Source: UBA1783 sp964449115 | GTDB taxonomy: Bacteria; Bacillota_I; Bacilli_A; Erysipelotrichales; Erysipelotrichaceae | Direction: 5' to 3' | Length of the DNA: 64,000 nucleotides | Assembly: GCA_964449115.1 (NCBI GenBank) | Contig: CAYUXW010000005.1 | Span: 1-64,000 of the forward strand | In this document: piece by piece, positions 36,383 through 45,649 of the stretch | Layout: every line of letters starts with the position of its first letter | Position numbering within the stretch: the first letter of the stretch is position 1 | Notes under the pieces: model-generated | Databases searched by the model: none | Seen by the model: only the letters and a program-made list of their open reading frames with translations | Told to the model about the DNA's origin: nothing | Made by a program: the position numbers and the translations under genes

Positions 36383-37354
36383 CTAGAATAGCGAATTCTC
36401 TGGATTAATCTTTCTAACCATTAAATTCGATAGCAGCACCAAGGCAAATCCAATAACCGCCTGAAAGACTGAAGCAGCTGAAGACTGCCCAATATTATTG
36501 GTAAGCATCAAGGCACGATAAACAAAGGTATCAATTGTCTGAGTAGTACTGTAAAGCATACCATTACCCAGTGGCACCTGATAAAACAGACCAAAGTCTG
36601 AATTAAAGATACGACCAATCGACAAAAGCAACATCATCGTAATCATCGGTTTTAACAGTGGTAAAGTGATATATTTGATTTCCTCCCACTTATTGGCACC
36701 ATCAATTTTGGCTGATTCATACAGTCCTTTATCAATACCGCCAATTGAGGCCATATAGATAATCGAACTCTGCCCGGCATTCTGCCACAGATGAACAATT
36801 GTCAGAATCAGTGGCCAATACTTGGCCGATGTATACCAGGCAATTGGATTATCCTTGAAAATTGTTGTATTGAAATAACCATAACTGTGACTTAAAAAGG
36901 CATATACTAAAAATGACAGAATAACTGCAGAAACCATTGAAGGGAAACAGATAACCGGCTGAATAACCTTGGCAATCTTTCTTTTTGCTATTTCGTTCAT
37001 ACACAGGGCGATGAAAATTGCGACAACAAGGTCCAGCACAATCCAGAAAGCATTATAAAGAAGCGTGTTTCGAATCATAATAAAGGCATCTTTCGTCTTG
37101 AATAAATATTCAAAGTTGTCAAATCCAACCCATGGGCTGTTAAATATACCAACAGCAAAATTTATCCTTTTGAAAGCTATGGCGATTCCAAACATCGGCA
37201 TGTAGTTGTTGCAGACAAGATAGATCAATCCTGGCAACATCATAAGATAAAGTGGAAAATCATTTTTGAACTTTTCTTTTCGATGAAGTTTTTTCTGTTG
37301 TTTTAAAACATCATCAAATTCAGAAATATGGTTCTGATTTGTTTTTGACATCAT
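36383..37354 (-). CDS. Carbohydrate ABC transporter permease, LplB type
   Basis: A 323-residue permease with six predicted helices and an EAA loop (ESAKIDGANKWEEIKYITLPLLKP). The N-terminal cytoplasmic KKLHRKEKFKNDFPLYLM leader is typical of LplB. Two adjacent ATG codons begin the gene; the GGGGG ribosome binding site fits the second (37351) slightly better. It partners with the LplC-type permease twelve bases downstream. Confidence 0.93.
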   Translation of the reverse strand: MMSKTNQNHISEFDDVLKQQKKLHRKEKFKNDFPLYLMMLPGLIYLVCNNYMPMFGIAIAFKRINFAVGIFNSPWVGFDNFEYLFKTKDAFIMIRNTLLYNAFWIVLDLVVAIFIALCMNEIAKRKIAKVIQPVICFPSMVSAVILSFLVYAFLSHSYGYFNTTIFKDNPIAWYTSAKYWPLILTIVHLWQNAGQSSIIYMASIGGIDKGLYESAKIDGANKWEEIKYITLPLLKPMITMMLLLSIGRIFNSDFGLFYQVPLGNGMLYSTTQTIDTFVYRALMLTNNIGQSSAASVFQAVIGFALVLLSNLMVRKINPENSLF

Positions 37355-37430
37355 ATCCCCCTTTTCTAATCGCTAATCCTTATTTTAATCTTACTGTTTA
37401 AAGCTAGACAGTTCATTAAAAAAAGTACAC

Positions 37431-38117
37431 TTAATTATTCATTTTATAATCACTTAACATCTGTATTACAAATTTTACCGCCGCATCCATATTCATAGCT
37501 CTGCTGCAGATACCTAAAACAACATCATTGTGGTAATAACCTGCTTTATGAATTATGGAATCAGCATGTATTACTATTCCCACAGGTATTAGTTGACCGC
37601 TACTGTCCTGATAGTAATACAGATCCTTGGACCATTTATCCAGCAGGTCCTTTTCAATATAATTATCTAAATTTGCATAAGCTCCCTGCTGAACAAATAA
37701 TTCAAAATAGATTTCTTCAGCTATAAAAATATCTAAATCGCTGATAGTAAATAAAGCATTAAGATACTGAAGAGTTTCACTTTCAGCCTGCTGGTTATTT
37801 TCCTGGCCTAATATTAAATCAGCAGTAATATCGACAACCTTGCCCTCCATATCAATGCCTGCTTCTTTTAATTCTCTGGCAAAGACAGTATCGTCACATT
37901 CAAAAAACTGGTCATTGCTGTTAACCATCACAACATACATGGCCACATTTTCTTTTCCCAAATTACTGATAAATGAAATCAGTGAAATGCTTACTGTCAC
38001 AAGCACAACAATAATCGGAATTTTATAATAATCCCAGATAAACTGTATTTTTTCCTTGTTGCTGTTCATCACTGATATTTTTTCAATATCTGATTTAAAC
38101 TGTTTTTTAATGTTCAT
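37431..38117 (-). CDS. Membrane-anchored accessory protein, possibly solute-binding-like
   Basis: A 228-residue protein I cannot name. A charged cytoplasmic N-terminus (about 1-30) leads to KIQFIWDYYKIP and a single membrane helix (about 33-52). The rest lies outside and has short matches in style to extracellular solute-binding proteins, such as QGAYANLDNYIEKDLLDKW. It overlaps the response regulator by four bases and precedes the permeases, so it belongs to the transport operon. It could help substrate capture or sense ligand for the kinase. Function is unknown. Confidence 0.65.
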   Translation of the reverse strand: MNIKKQFKSDIEKISVMNSNKEKIQFIWDYYKIPIIVVLVTVSISLISFISNLGKENVAMYVVMVNSNDQFFECDDTVFARELKEAGIDMEGKVVDITADLILGQENNQQAESETLQYLNALFTISDLDIFIAEEIYFELFVQQGAYANLDNYIEKDLLDKWSKDLYYYQDSSGQLIPVGIVIHADSIIHKAGYYHNDVVLGICSRAMNMDAAVKFVIQMLSDYKMNN

Positions 38118-39688
38118 TGCTTATTCTCTTCTTTTTCATTACGCCAATAGTAAGGACTTGAACCTACCATCTTATGAAAGACAGTTGAAAAATATGAAAT
38201 GTTCAAATAACCTACATAGGAAGCAATTTCGCTGACTGACATCGTAGTAGAATGAAGTAGTCTTTTAGCCTCTTCAATTCTCAGCTGATTAATATACTCT
38301 CTTAAATTGATACCCATCTTGTTTTTAAATAGTTTTGACAGATAGTTTGGAGTCACAAAAGCTACAGCTGCTACATCTTCACGGTCGATATTTTCTCGAT
38401 AGTTATCATTAACATATTTAATGGCTCTGGCCATAACATTTTCTGATTCATATTTCTTATGCAGTTTATCCTGCTGTAGTTGGAACAGAGCATCACAGTA
38501 AGCCAATAGACCACTTTTATCTTTTTCCGATTTATCATCAAGTTTCATTAATCCTTCATCCATAAATACCGTATTTGTCGGAAATCCATTGTCATTAAAA
38601 TAAACAATAAATATATTAATCAGATTTTTACGGAAGCTTATCAACTCATCTGGGTCGTTATTTAATTTATCTATTAAGATTCGGATATATTCATGATATC
38701 CTTCAAAATCACGTTTTTTCAAATACCAGAGTACCTGATCCTGTTTAAGTTTGTTTCTTTGACCTATATACTGACTGATATCCTGATTTTGAAACATTAT
38801 AGCCCCGGCACTGTAGCGAACTTTTCTAATCTTACTGTAAAGATCTTTAACAATATCAGAAACCTGATAGAACTGAAATGGATTGCTGATAATTATTACT
38901 GGACGTAAAGAATAATTATCTTCACAAAACCCAATCAGATTCTGGCATCTTTGATAAATTTCTTCATCTGGCTGGTTTCCTCTGACAAAACAGATTGACC
39001 AGATAAAACGATCATCCGAATTTACAACAGTATATCCTGACCCAACATGGTCCATTAGCGCCTCATTATGAGCTTTTTCCAAAGTGAATATTAGCATCTC
39101 CTTACTCCAGGTTTTTATAATAGCTTCAGTAATATCTGAACAGCTGAAAACGATTCTCCAATAGCTTGAAGCATCAAAATCAACTTTATGGTAACCTAGT
39201 GAAGCATCAACCATATCTTTATTTCTACCCAAAACACCATCACAGGCCTGACGGAATACTTGCGAAAGTATTGCCTCATACTGAACCTGTGTTCGTGATG
39301 GTATTACTGCTTTTTTACTTTTAACCTTGGCAACCATTTCCTGAATACATGTCTTTACTTCATCCAACTCCAAAGGCTTTGTCAAATAGCGGGTTACACC
39401 ATACTGAATCGCGATTTTCGCATATTCAAATTCTTCATAGCAGGTTAAAAAAGAAAACTCAATATCATATTTTTTCTCAGCAACATACCTGAGCACTTCA
39501 ATACCATCAGTTATCGGCATTCCAATATCACATAAAATTAAATCAGGTTTTTCATTATCGATAATCTGCTTGGCCATTTCCCCATTGTATGCTCTTAAAA
39601 GCTCTGATATACCTAATTGTTGCCAGTTTAATTGACTTTGAATAACATCAATAGTAGAAATATCATCATCACATACCAGTAGTTTCAT
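38114..39688 (-). CDS. YesN-type response regulator, AraC family
   Basis: A 524-residue regulator. The receiver domain (about 1-120) has the acidic pair VCDDD, phospho-acceptor Asp in LILCDIGMP and Lys in LTKPLE. A middle region of unknown fold follows, then a C-terminal AraC double helix-turn-helix (about 425-520; YLSKLFKNKMGINLREYI and VGYLNISYFSTVFHKMVGSSP). It overlaps the histidine kinase gene by 20 bases and should activate the adjacent sugar transport operon when substrate is present. Confidence 0.93.
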   Translation of the reverse strand: MKLLVCDDDISTIDVIQSQLNWQQLGISELLRAYNGEMAKQIIDNEKPDLILCDIGMPITDGIEVLRYVAEKKYDIEFSFLTCYEEFEYAKIAIQYGVTRYLTKPLELDEVKTCIQEMVAKVKSKKAVIPSRTQVQYEAILSQVFRQACDGVLGRNKDMVDASLGYHKVDFDASSYWRIVFSCSDITEAIIKTWSKEMLIFTLEKAHNEALMDHVGSGYTVVNSDDRFIWSICFVRGNQPDEEIYQRCQNLIGFCEDNYSLRPVIIISNPFQFYQVSDIVKDLYSKIRKVRYSAGAIMFQNQDISQYIGQRNKLKQDQVLWYLKKRDFEGYHEYIRILIDKLNNDPDELISFRKNLINIFIVYFNDNGFPTNTVFMDEGLMKLDDKSEKDKSGLLAYCDALFQLQQDKLHKKYESENVMARAIKYVNDNYRENIDREDVAAVAFVTPNYLSKLFKNKMGINLREYINQLRIEEAKRLLHSTTMSVSEIASYVGYLNISYFSTVFHKMVGSSPYYWRNEKEENKQ

Positions 39689-41381
39689 CTTCTTCCTCCA
39701 TTACAGGGATCAGCATTTCAACATGAGCTCCCTTATCGCTGTTTGATAGTCGCAGTAAGTCATTACGACGATAAATTAAATTTAAAGTATAACGCACATT
39801 TGTCAATCCAAGATGTTCTTTGGTAAACAGCTCCTGTTCACTTATTTCTTCCAGTTTTTCTAGAATCTCTTCTGTAAAACCAGGACCATTATCTTCTTCT
39901 ATTAACCTTACACCCTTAAAACCTGCAAACTCAACAAACTCTCCGCTTATTTTAATGACCATCGTATCTACCAGTGTCATGGCATGTTTAAATGAGTTTT
40001 CCACCAGTGAGAATAAGGTTAAATATGGTATATTTATATTTTTAATTTCCTCAGGGCAATCATAAATTATTTCAATACTCTTAGGAAAACGAATTTTCTG
40101 CATCTTTACGTAGTTGTCAATATGTTCAAGTTCTTCACCAATAGTTGTCCAATCGGAAGAAGTATGTAACATATATCTGGTAAACTTGGCAAAGGCCGAA
40201 ATATAGCTGCGCATTGTTTCTGGTTTAGAGGTATAGGTCATATTGCTGATAGTTGTTATGCCATTCAAAAAGGTATGTGGTTTCATCTGAGCTCTGAGCA
40301 TCTTCAGATAGTTTTCTTCTCTTTTAAGCTTTTCATCATACTTTTCAATCGTTAAAGTGCCAATTTTTTCACTCATTTCATTAAAACTGGTGAACAGGTC
40401 TTCAAATTCACTGCTTCCAGCTGAAGCTATATCTAAGCGATAGTCTAAATTTGACCCTGAAAGCTGACGATTGGCTTCAAATAGCTGCTGTGTCGGCTTA
40501 CTGACTTTATTTACTATAAAGTAATAAAGAAAAATAGCTAAAATAATACAGGCAGCACTGACCAGAATTAAAAATATAAATGACAGACTCCAGGTTTTCC
40601 AGGCTGGTACAGGTTTGGTAATGTAAACTATCTGGGCATCAGCATATCGTTGCTCATCAATTGAAACAGCATAGCCCTCAACAAAATCGTTATCATTTTC
40701 AGCACTGTCAATCAGATATTCTAACTTTTTATCACCAAATAGATAAAAACATCTTTCATCATTAACAATAAATCCACTTTCATTATCAATGGTATCATCA
40801 TGACTGTAATACAATTCAACATCGCTGACCACTCCTACCACATAACGTCCCAGGCGAACCGCTTTATAATAAAAACCATGATTGCTGATTTCTATCAGCT
40901 GCCAGCTGGGATCTGAAACAGAACTGGTATTATTAACACTGTTCATTCTTAAATATAGTTTCAGATAATAGGTCATTTCTGTTGTAACATAACCGTTATT
41001 GTAGTATAGATAAATATCATTTTCCGGATCAAGGATGAACATTGCTGTAATGTCGGATGATGAAATAATTTTTAAATTGATAGCTTCACCAATTTTACGA
41101 TTCTGATTATAGTCCATCGGTGTTGCCCCTTTGCGGACATCTACACTGTTATAGAGGGTCGATGATAAATCATAGATATGTTCATACATACTATAAAGAC
41201 GACTGTCAGTATTATGTGTCCATTGCTCAACTATACTGTTGTTACTGTTTAAAATTGTCTGGCCTAAAATGTTTCTATAGGTAAAAAAGGTCACAAGAAA
41301 AAACAAAACAGACGACGCCAGTATGCTTATCAGTAAAATCAACACTCTATTTATCCATGATTTATTCATATTTACCCACAC
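39669..41381 (-). CDS. YesM-type sensor histidine kinase
   Basis: A 570-residue kinase. It has an N-terminal helix, an extracellular sensor region (about 35-260), a second helix (about 268-290) and a HAMP-like linker. The His box is QMKPHTFLNG, where the family usually has PHFLYN; His and Asn keep their spacing. The HATPase has LVENSFKHA and EDNGPGFTEE. The ORF begins with GTG; an ATG four codons later (41369) is also possible. It pairs with the AraC-type regulator and probably senses an extracellular sugar with the solute-binding lipoprotein. Confidence 0.92.
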   Translation of the reverse strand: MWVNMNKSWINRVLILLISILASSVLFFLVTFFTYRNILGQTILNSNNSIVEQWTHNTDSRLYSMYEHIYDLSSTLYNSVDVRKGATPMDYNQNRKIGEAINLKIISSSDITAMFILDPENDIYLYYNNGYVTTEMTYYLKLYLRMNSVNNTSSVSDPSWQLIEISNHGFYYKAVRLGRYVVGVVSDVELYYSHDDTIDNESGFIVNDERCFYLFGDKKLEYLIDSAENDNDFVEGYAVSIDEQRYADAQIVYITKPVPAWKTWSLSFIFLILVSAACIILAIFLYYFIVNKVSKPTQQLFEANRQLSGSNLDYRLDIASAGSSEFEDLFTSFNEMSEKIGTLTIEKYDEKLKREENYLKMLRAQMKPHTFLNGITTISNMTYTSKPETMRSYISAFAKFTRYMLHTSSDWTTIGEELEHIDNYVKMQKIRFPKSIEIIYDCPEEIKNINIPYLTLFSLVENSFKHAMTLVDTMVIKISGEFVEFAGFKGVRLIEEDNGPGFTEEILEKLEEISEQELFTKEHLGLTNVRYTLNLIYRRNDLLRLSNSDKGAHVEMLIPVMEEEDETTGM

Positions 41382-41404
41382 AATCTACCTTTACATTATA
41401 GCAA

Positions 41405-41432
41405 TAAAAACAGGCAGTTATCTACCTGTTTC
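41405..41432 (-). terminator. Hairpin after the solute-binding protein gene
   Basis: An AAACAGG/CCTGTTT stem followed by TTTTTAT on the minus strand, between the binding protein and the kinase. It may make the binding protein more abundant than the downstream genes. Confidence 0.65.
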
Positions 41433-41455
41433 TATTCTATGTTTATTGAATCGAA

Positions 41456-42949
41456 TTACTGATTAGCTTTCAGCCACTCATCAACCTGAGCCTGATAATC
41501 GCTAATAATCTTATCAATACCTGCCGCTTCAAGAGCTGCCAAAAACTTAGGGTATTCAACTGCTGGATCAACATCACCGTACATCAAGACCCTGCTATAC
41601 TGCTCTACAACGTTGTTAACAGCTGTTACTTCGTTCATAACATTGGTAGTTACAGGTGTAAATCCATATAGAGGTGGAACCCATGCGTTTTCCATTAACA
41701 CTTTACCATACTCAGTATCTGAACCACTGATACCTTCATCGCCTTCAAATGGCAATGCCTGGAATCCGTTACCAATCATACCGCAAGAATATAGACAGTT
41801 ATATGGAATTGAGTTGAAATCCAAACCTTCTGGATAACTTACCAAGGTGCGGTCTTCATTCCAGACATAGTCCTGTCCTTCAGCACCATAGATCAGAGTT
41901 AACCAGACATATGGGTCTGTATACAGCAGATTCATAAAACGAGCTGCATATTCAGGATGTTTACAGGTATAAGAGATACCAATACCCAGTGTATCTGTTG
42001 ATAAATCATCAATGCCGATTGTAACAGCACCAAATGTAGCACCGTAGGTATTCTGGTTAGTAAACATTCTAGCAATGCCTGGAGCATCTGCTGAGTGTCC
42101 CATAATAACACCCTTGCTGCTTCCACCCATTACAACTGCATCATGACTTAAGGTATTGTTAGAACCTTCTGGATCAGCATACCCCTTCTGACGGAATTCA
42201 TAAGCTTTTTCAATAGCTGATTTGAAAGCATCAGAAGCATAGTAGTTAATCAGCTCAGTACTTTCTCCGACAGTAGCGGCAAAATTTCCAACTACAGAAG
42301 TGTGAGTTTTGAAGTTGTAAAGTCTGTTAAACTGATCACAGTATACCAAAAAATATTCATTAGGATAGACCTTTTTCAATTCAGCAAGCGCATCACCCAA
42401 AGAATCAATATCATGAATTTTTGATACGTCAACTCCTGCAGCCTCTACCAGAGTTTTGTCATATACCCATTTCCAGTCCAATACTGTTCCGAAATAACGT
42501 GGCATCATATAGGTATGTCCAGCAAGCTTACCACTGCCGATAACATTACCAATAAGTTCTACTGCTCCTTTTAGTTCATTGTCAAGATAAGGATCAAGAT
42601 TGACCAGATATCCTGAATCAACAAACTGAGCTAAAGTAAAGACCTGAATTAAGTCAGGTGAATCATCACCAGGACTTGATAGTTCCATTGGTATGTTCTG
42701 TAAATAATCACCAATTGAAGTAATTGTCAAATCTAGAACATAATCTGTTTCACCTAATTCTTCCTTCAGATATCTGTTGATTTCATCCTCAACAGTCTGA
42801 ACAGCTTCATTAGCTGGAACTATAAACAATGTTGACATATTAAGTTTTAGAACATAAGGTTCATCGCCCTCTTTTTCTGGTTTCTTACAACCGACTAAGC
42901 CAGTCAGAAGAAGTAGAGCGGTTAATAAAACTAACAAAGATTTTTTCAT
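41456..42949 (-). CDS. Sugar ABC transporter solute-binding lipoprotein
   Basis: A 497-residue lipoprotein. The lipobox LVGC places the lipidated Cys near residue 21. The mature part has the features of large extracellular solute-binding proteins used with LplB/LplC permeases (LDPYLDNELKGAVELIG, a YTCKHPEYAARFMNLLYTD end-lobe motif). It captures substrate outside the membrane for the permeases at 35457-37354. It is the first gene of the cluster, with its own hairpin afterward and a divergent esterase upstream. Confidence 0.92.
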   Translation of the reverse strand: MKKSLLVLLTALLLLTGLVGCKKPEKEGDEPYVLKLNMSTLFIVPANEAVQTVEDEINRYLKEELGETDYVLDLTITSIGDYLQNIPMELSSPGDDSPDLIQVFTLAQFVDSGYLVNLDPYLDNELKGAVELIGNVIGSGKLAGHTYMMPRYFGTVLDWKWVYDKTLVEAAGVDVSKIHDIDSLGDALAELKKVYPNEYFLVYCDQFNRLYNFKTHTSVVGNFAATVGESTELINYYASDAFKSAIEKAYEFRQKGYADPEGSNNTLSHDAVVMGGSSKGVIMGHSADAPGIARMFTNQNTYGATFGAVTIGIDDLSTDTLGIGISYTCKHPEYAARFMNLLYTDPYVWLTLIYGAEGQDYVWNEDRTLVSYPEGLDFNSIPYNCLYSCGMIGNGFQALPFEGDEGISGSDTEYGKVLMENAWVPPLYGFTPVTTNVMNEVTAVNNVVEQYSRVLMYGDVDPAVEYPKFLAALEAAGIDKIISDYQAQVDEWLKANQ

Positions 42950-43189
42950 TATTAATATTCCTCCCTATAATGAGTATCCTCTATTCTTATTAAAACATAC
43001 CCAAATATTCTATTCTTTAAAAAATGTCATCTTGTTTTCAAAAATAAAAGCATTTTTTAATATATTTAAGTTGGTTTAAAAATATTACTTGTTAATCTTT
43101 AAAATTAATGACACTTTTTTAATACTTTTTACTTCTATCTTCAATCTATAATAAGGTTGTTAGATATTTAAAAAGAAAGGATGATAATC
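42950..43189. promoter_or_regulatory. Divergent promoter region, solute-binding protein and esterase
   Basis: AT-rich, no gene seen. On the plus strand a TATAAT at about 43147 with a weak T-rich -35 precedes the esterase, and AAAGAAAGG is its ribosome binding site. The minus strand carries the GGAGG of the binding-protein gene. Regulation of both sides by the AraC-type regulator is plausible. Confidence 0.45.
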
Positions 43190-43987
43190 ATGTCAACACA
43201 ACATGTTAAATTCAGATGTCCTTCACTGGTCAGCAACGGTGAATTCTATATCCATCTGCCCGAAAAGGAACCTCCATTTTTCATGTCTGATAACATTCAC
43301 TATCAGAGGCCAACAAAAACACTGATTTTGCTTCATGGCTACAGCGGTGACTGTACAGACTGGCTTTATAATTCACCGGCTGCTGATTTCAGTCTCAAGT
43401 ACAATCTGGCTGTCGTTATGCCAAGTGGTGGACTGAACTTCTATGTCGATAATAAAGCCACTGGACGGCAGTATGGCAAATTTATTGGTGAAGATCTGAT
43501 TAAATATTTGCGTGATACCTATGGACTGGCAAATAGCAGTGAAGACACCTTTATTGGAGGTGCTTCAATGGGTGGTTTTGGTGCTCTTCATACAGCCTTG
43601 ATGTATCCAGAAACTTTTGGTGGAGTTATCGCGCTGTCATCAGCTTTAATTATCTACCAGCTGAAAGATATGAAACCTGAGATGAAAGATCCGGTAATGG
43701 CTAATTATGAATATTATGTTGCTACTTTTGGTGATTTAACGAAAGCTGAAAACAGTGATCATAATCCTGAAGTTCTTTATCTTAAAAATAAAAAAGCTGG
43801 AAAACCTCTTCCGAAAATCTATCTGGCCTGTGGAAATAAGGATTTTCTATTGAAACCTAATCAAAAGATGAGAGATTTTCTAATCAGTCAGGATGCTGAT
43901 TTCATCTATGCAGAAGAAGATGGTCAACATAATTGGGATTTTTGGACTCCCCACGCCTACAAAGGTATTGAATATTTACTGAAATAA
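43190..43987 (+). CDS. Alpha/beta hydrolase esterase (EstA/FrmB-like)
   Basis: A 265-residue cytoplasmic esterase of the putative esterase family (tributyrin esterase/S-formylglutathione hydrolase type). The nucleophile elbow is GASMGGFG, the oxyanion region LLHGYSGDCTDW, and the C-terminal His lies in DGQHNWDFW. The start at 43190 (MSTQHVKF) is nine bases after AAAGAAAGG; an ATG at 43181 is too close. No signal peptide is present. It is followed 21 bases later by a type B carboxylesterase, the start of the esterase-rich stretch. Confidence 0.88.
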   Translation: MSTQHVKFRCPSLVSNGEFYIHLPEKEPPFFMSDNIHYQRPTKTLILLHGYSGDCTDWLYNSPAADFSLKYNLAVVMPSGGLNFYVDNKATGRQYGKFIGEDLIKYLRDTYGLANSSEDTFIGGASMGGFGALHTALMYPETFGGVIALSSALIIYQLKDMKPEMKDPVMANYEYYVATFGDLTKAENSDHNPEVLYLKNKKAGKPLPKIYLACGNKDFLLKPNQKMRDFLISQDADFIYAEEDGQHNWDFWTPHAYKGIEYLLK

Positions 43988-44008
43988 TAAAAGGAGATAA
44001 TAAATAAT

Positions 44009-45598
44009 ATGACAGATTTTGAAAAAGCAAAAGTTTTCGTCAAACAGGGATGGTTACAGGGATATATTGATGGAAAAGTAAAAATATTTAAAGGCATTCC
44101 TTATGCAGCCCCTCCAGTAGGTAGTTTGCGTTTTAGACAACCTGCTGATCCAGGAAGATGGAAAGGGGTTCGTAAGGCTACTCAATATAGTGCCGCAGCT
44201 ATCCAGCATGTCATGGAACAAGCCGATTTACCAGCCAATGTCCATGGAGTACCACAATTTTTAGCTCCTTCTCAATATGAAGAAGATTGCCTTTATCTAA
44301 ATGTCTGGACTCCTGCTAAAAGCGCTGATGATAAACTTCCGGTCTTTATCTGGATTCATGGTGGTGGTATGGTGGCTGGCAGTGGCTGTGAGGTAGTCTG
44401 TGAAGGAATTGGACTGGCCAAAAGAAAAGACATGGTTGTTGTTACTATCAACTACCGCTTAGGTTTTTTCGGTTTCTTTGCTCATCCTGAACTGACAGAA
44501 GAAGCTGATGGCACCAGTGGCAACTATGCCCTATACGATATGAGAAAAGCCTGCCTGTGGGTTAAGGAAAACATCGCCAGTTTTGGTGGTGACCCAGAAC
44601 GTATCACTGTGGCAGGTCAATCAGGAGGAGCAGCTGGAACAGGAGTATTGCATGCCTCTCCACTGATGAAAGATGTAATTCAAAGAGTCTCTATTGAAAG
44701 TGGTCCAATCTACTGGGGATTTATGCAGCCAGGTCCAAGAGAAAATATGGAAAAGCTTGGTCAGGAATATATGGAATACATAAACTGTGACAGCATTGAA
44801 AAACTGCGTCAGATAGATGGATGGCAGCTGTTTGAAAAATATCAGCAGTTCACTAAGGATAAAGGAATAAGACACTTTGGTTTTACTTTCTGTGTAGATG
44901 GTCACTTCTTACCTAAACCATATTCTGAAATCATGGAAAATGGAGAGTTCAATAATTTTGATGTCCTGATGGGTTCATGTGCTCAGGAGTTTCCAGTTAT
45001 CAATCCAAAAGATTACAGCGTGAAACAATATCTGGAATACATTGATAAAGAGTTTGCTGATAATGCAGAAAATATGAAAAAATGGTATCCGGCAGAAAAT
45101 GCTATCCAGGCAGCTAAACAGTTAAGTACCATCGCTTCAGATATTATGCTGATGGGAAGTGCCAAAATTGGTGAATTTGCTCATAAAAATAATCAGAATG
45201 CCTACATCTGGCTGATGAGTAAAGAAAATGAAACTCAAAGAGGTAAAGACGAAGGATCTCCTCACTGTGCTGAAATGCCATATCTGTTTGGCAGGGTTGA
45301 CACTGGTGAAAGAAATCCCTTCTTCCCATATCATTGGGTTGGTGCTGATTATGATTTTATGGAACTTATTCAAAACTACTGGTATAACTTCGCCGCAACC
45401 GGTAATCCCAATGGAGAAAATCTTCCACAGTGGAAAAAGTATACCGAAAAATTTGACATTATCAACCTGAACAATAAAAGTGCCATGATTGATAAAGACA
45501 CACAGGAAAAATATCATTATTATTACGACAAACTAACAAGCTGCAATTACCGCGTTGAATTGTTTGGCTTTCCAAAGTTTTCTCCCAAAGAAAAATAG
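44009..45598 (+). CDS. Type B carboxylesterase
   Basis: A 529-residue carboxylesterase/para-nitrobenzyl esterase family member. It shows FKGIPYAAPPVG, EDCLYLNVWTP, the oxyanion hole IHGGGM and the nucleophile elbow GQSGGAAG. The usual elbow is GESAGG. A C-terminal His is expected near EGSPHCAEMPYLFG. There is no signal peptide. It cleaves carboxylic esters; the real substrate is unknown. It forms an operon with the esterase before it (AAAGGAG ribosome binding site) and ends at a strong bidirectional terminator. Confidence 0.9.
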   Translation: MTDFEKAKVFVKQGWLQGYIDGKVKIFKGIPYAAPPVGSLRFRQPADPGRWKGVRKATQYSAAAIQHVMEQADLPANVHGVPQFLAPSQYEEDCLYLNVWTPAKSADDKLPVFIWIHGGGMVAGSGCEVVCEGIGLAKRKDMVVVTINYRLGFFGFFAHPELTEEADGTSGNYALYDMRKACLWVKENIASFGGDPERITVAGQSGGAAGTGVLHASPLMKDVIQRVSIESGPIYWGFMQPGPRENMEKLGQEYMEYINCDSIEKLRQIDGWQLFEKYQQFTKDKGIRHFGFTFCVDGHFLPKPYSEIMENGEFNNFDVLMGSCAQEFPVINPKDYSVKQYLEYIDKEFADNAENMKKWYPAENAIQAAKQLSTIASDIMLMGSAKIGEFAHKNNQNAYIWLMSKENETQRGKDEGSPHCAEMPYLFGRVDTGERNPFFPYHWVGADYDFMELIQNYWYNFAATGNPNGENLPQWKKYTEKFDIINLNNKSAMIDKDTQEKYHYYYDKLTSCNYRVELFGFPKFSPKEK

Positions 45599-45613
45599 TT
45601 AGTTGAATAGTTG

Positions 45614-45649
45614 AAATTAAAGGAACTTCAATGAAAGTTCCTTTAATTT
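45614..45649. terminator. Strong bidirectional terminator
   Basis: A perfect 15-bp stem, AAATTAAAGGAACTT with AAGTTCCTTTAATTT, with a six-base loop. It lies between the convergent carboxylesterase and phosphorylase genes. Confidence 0.9.

Noticed and set aside
45137..45517. Minus-strand frame inside the carboxylesterase gene
   Set aside because: It is a shadow frame rich in low-complexity Phe/Ile and lacks a ribosome binding site.
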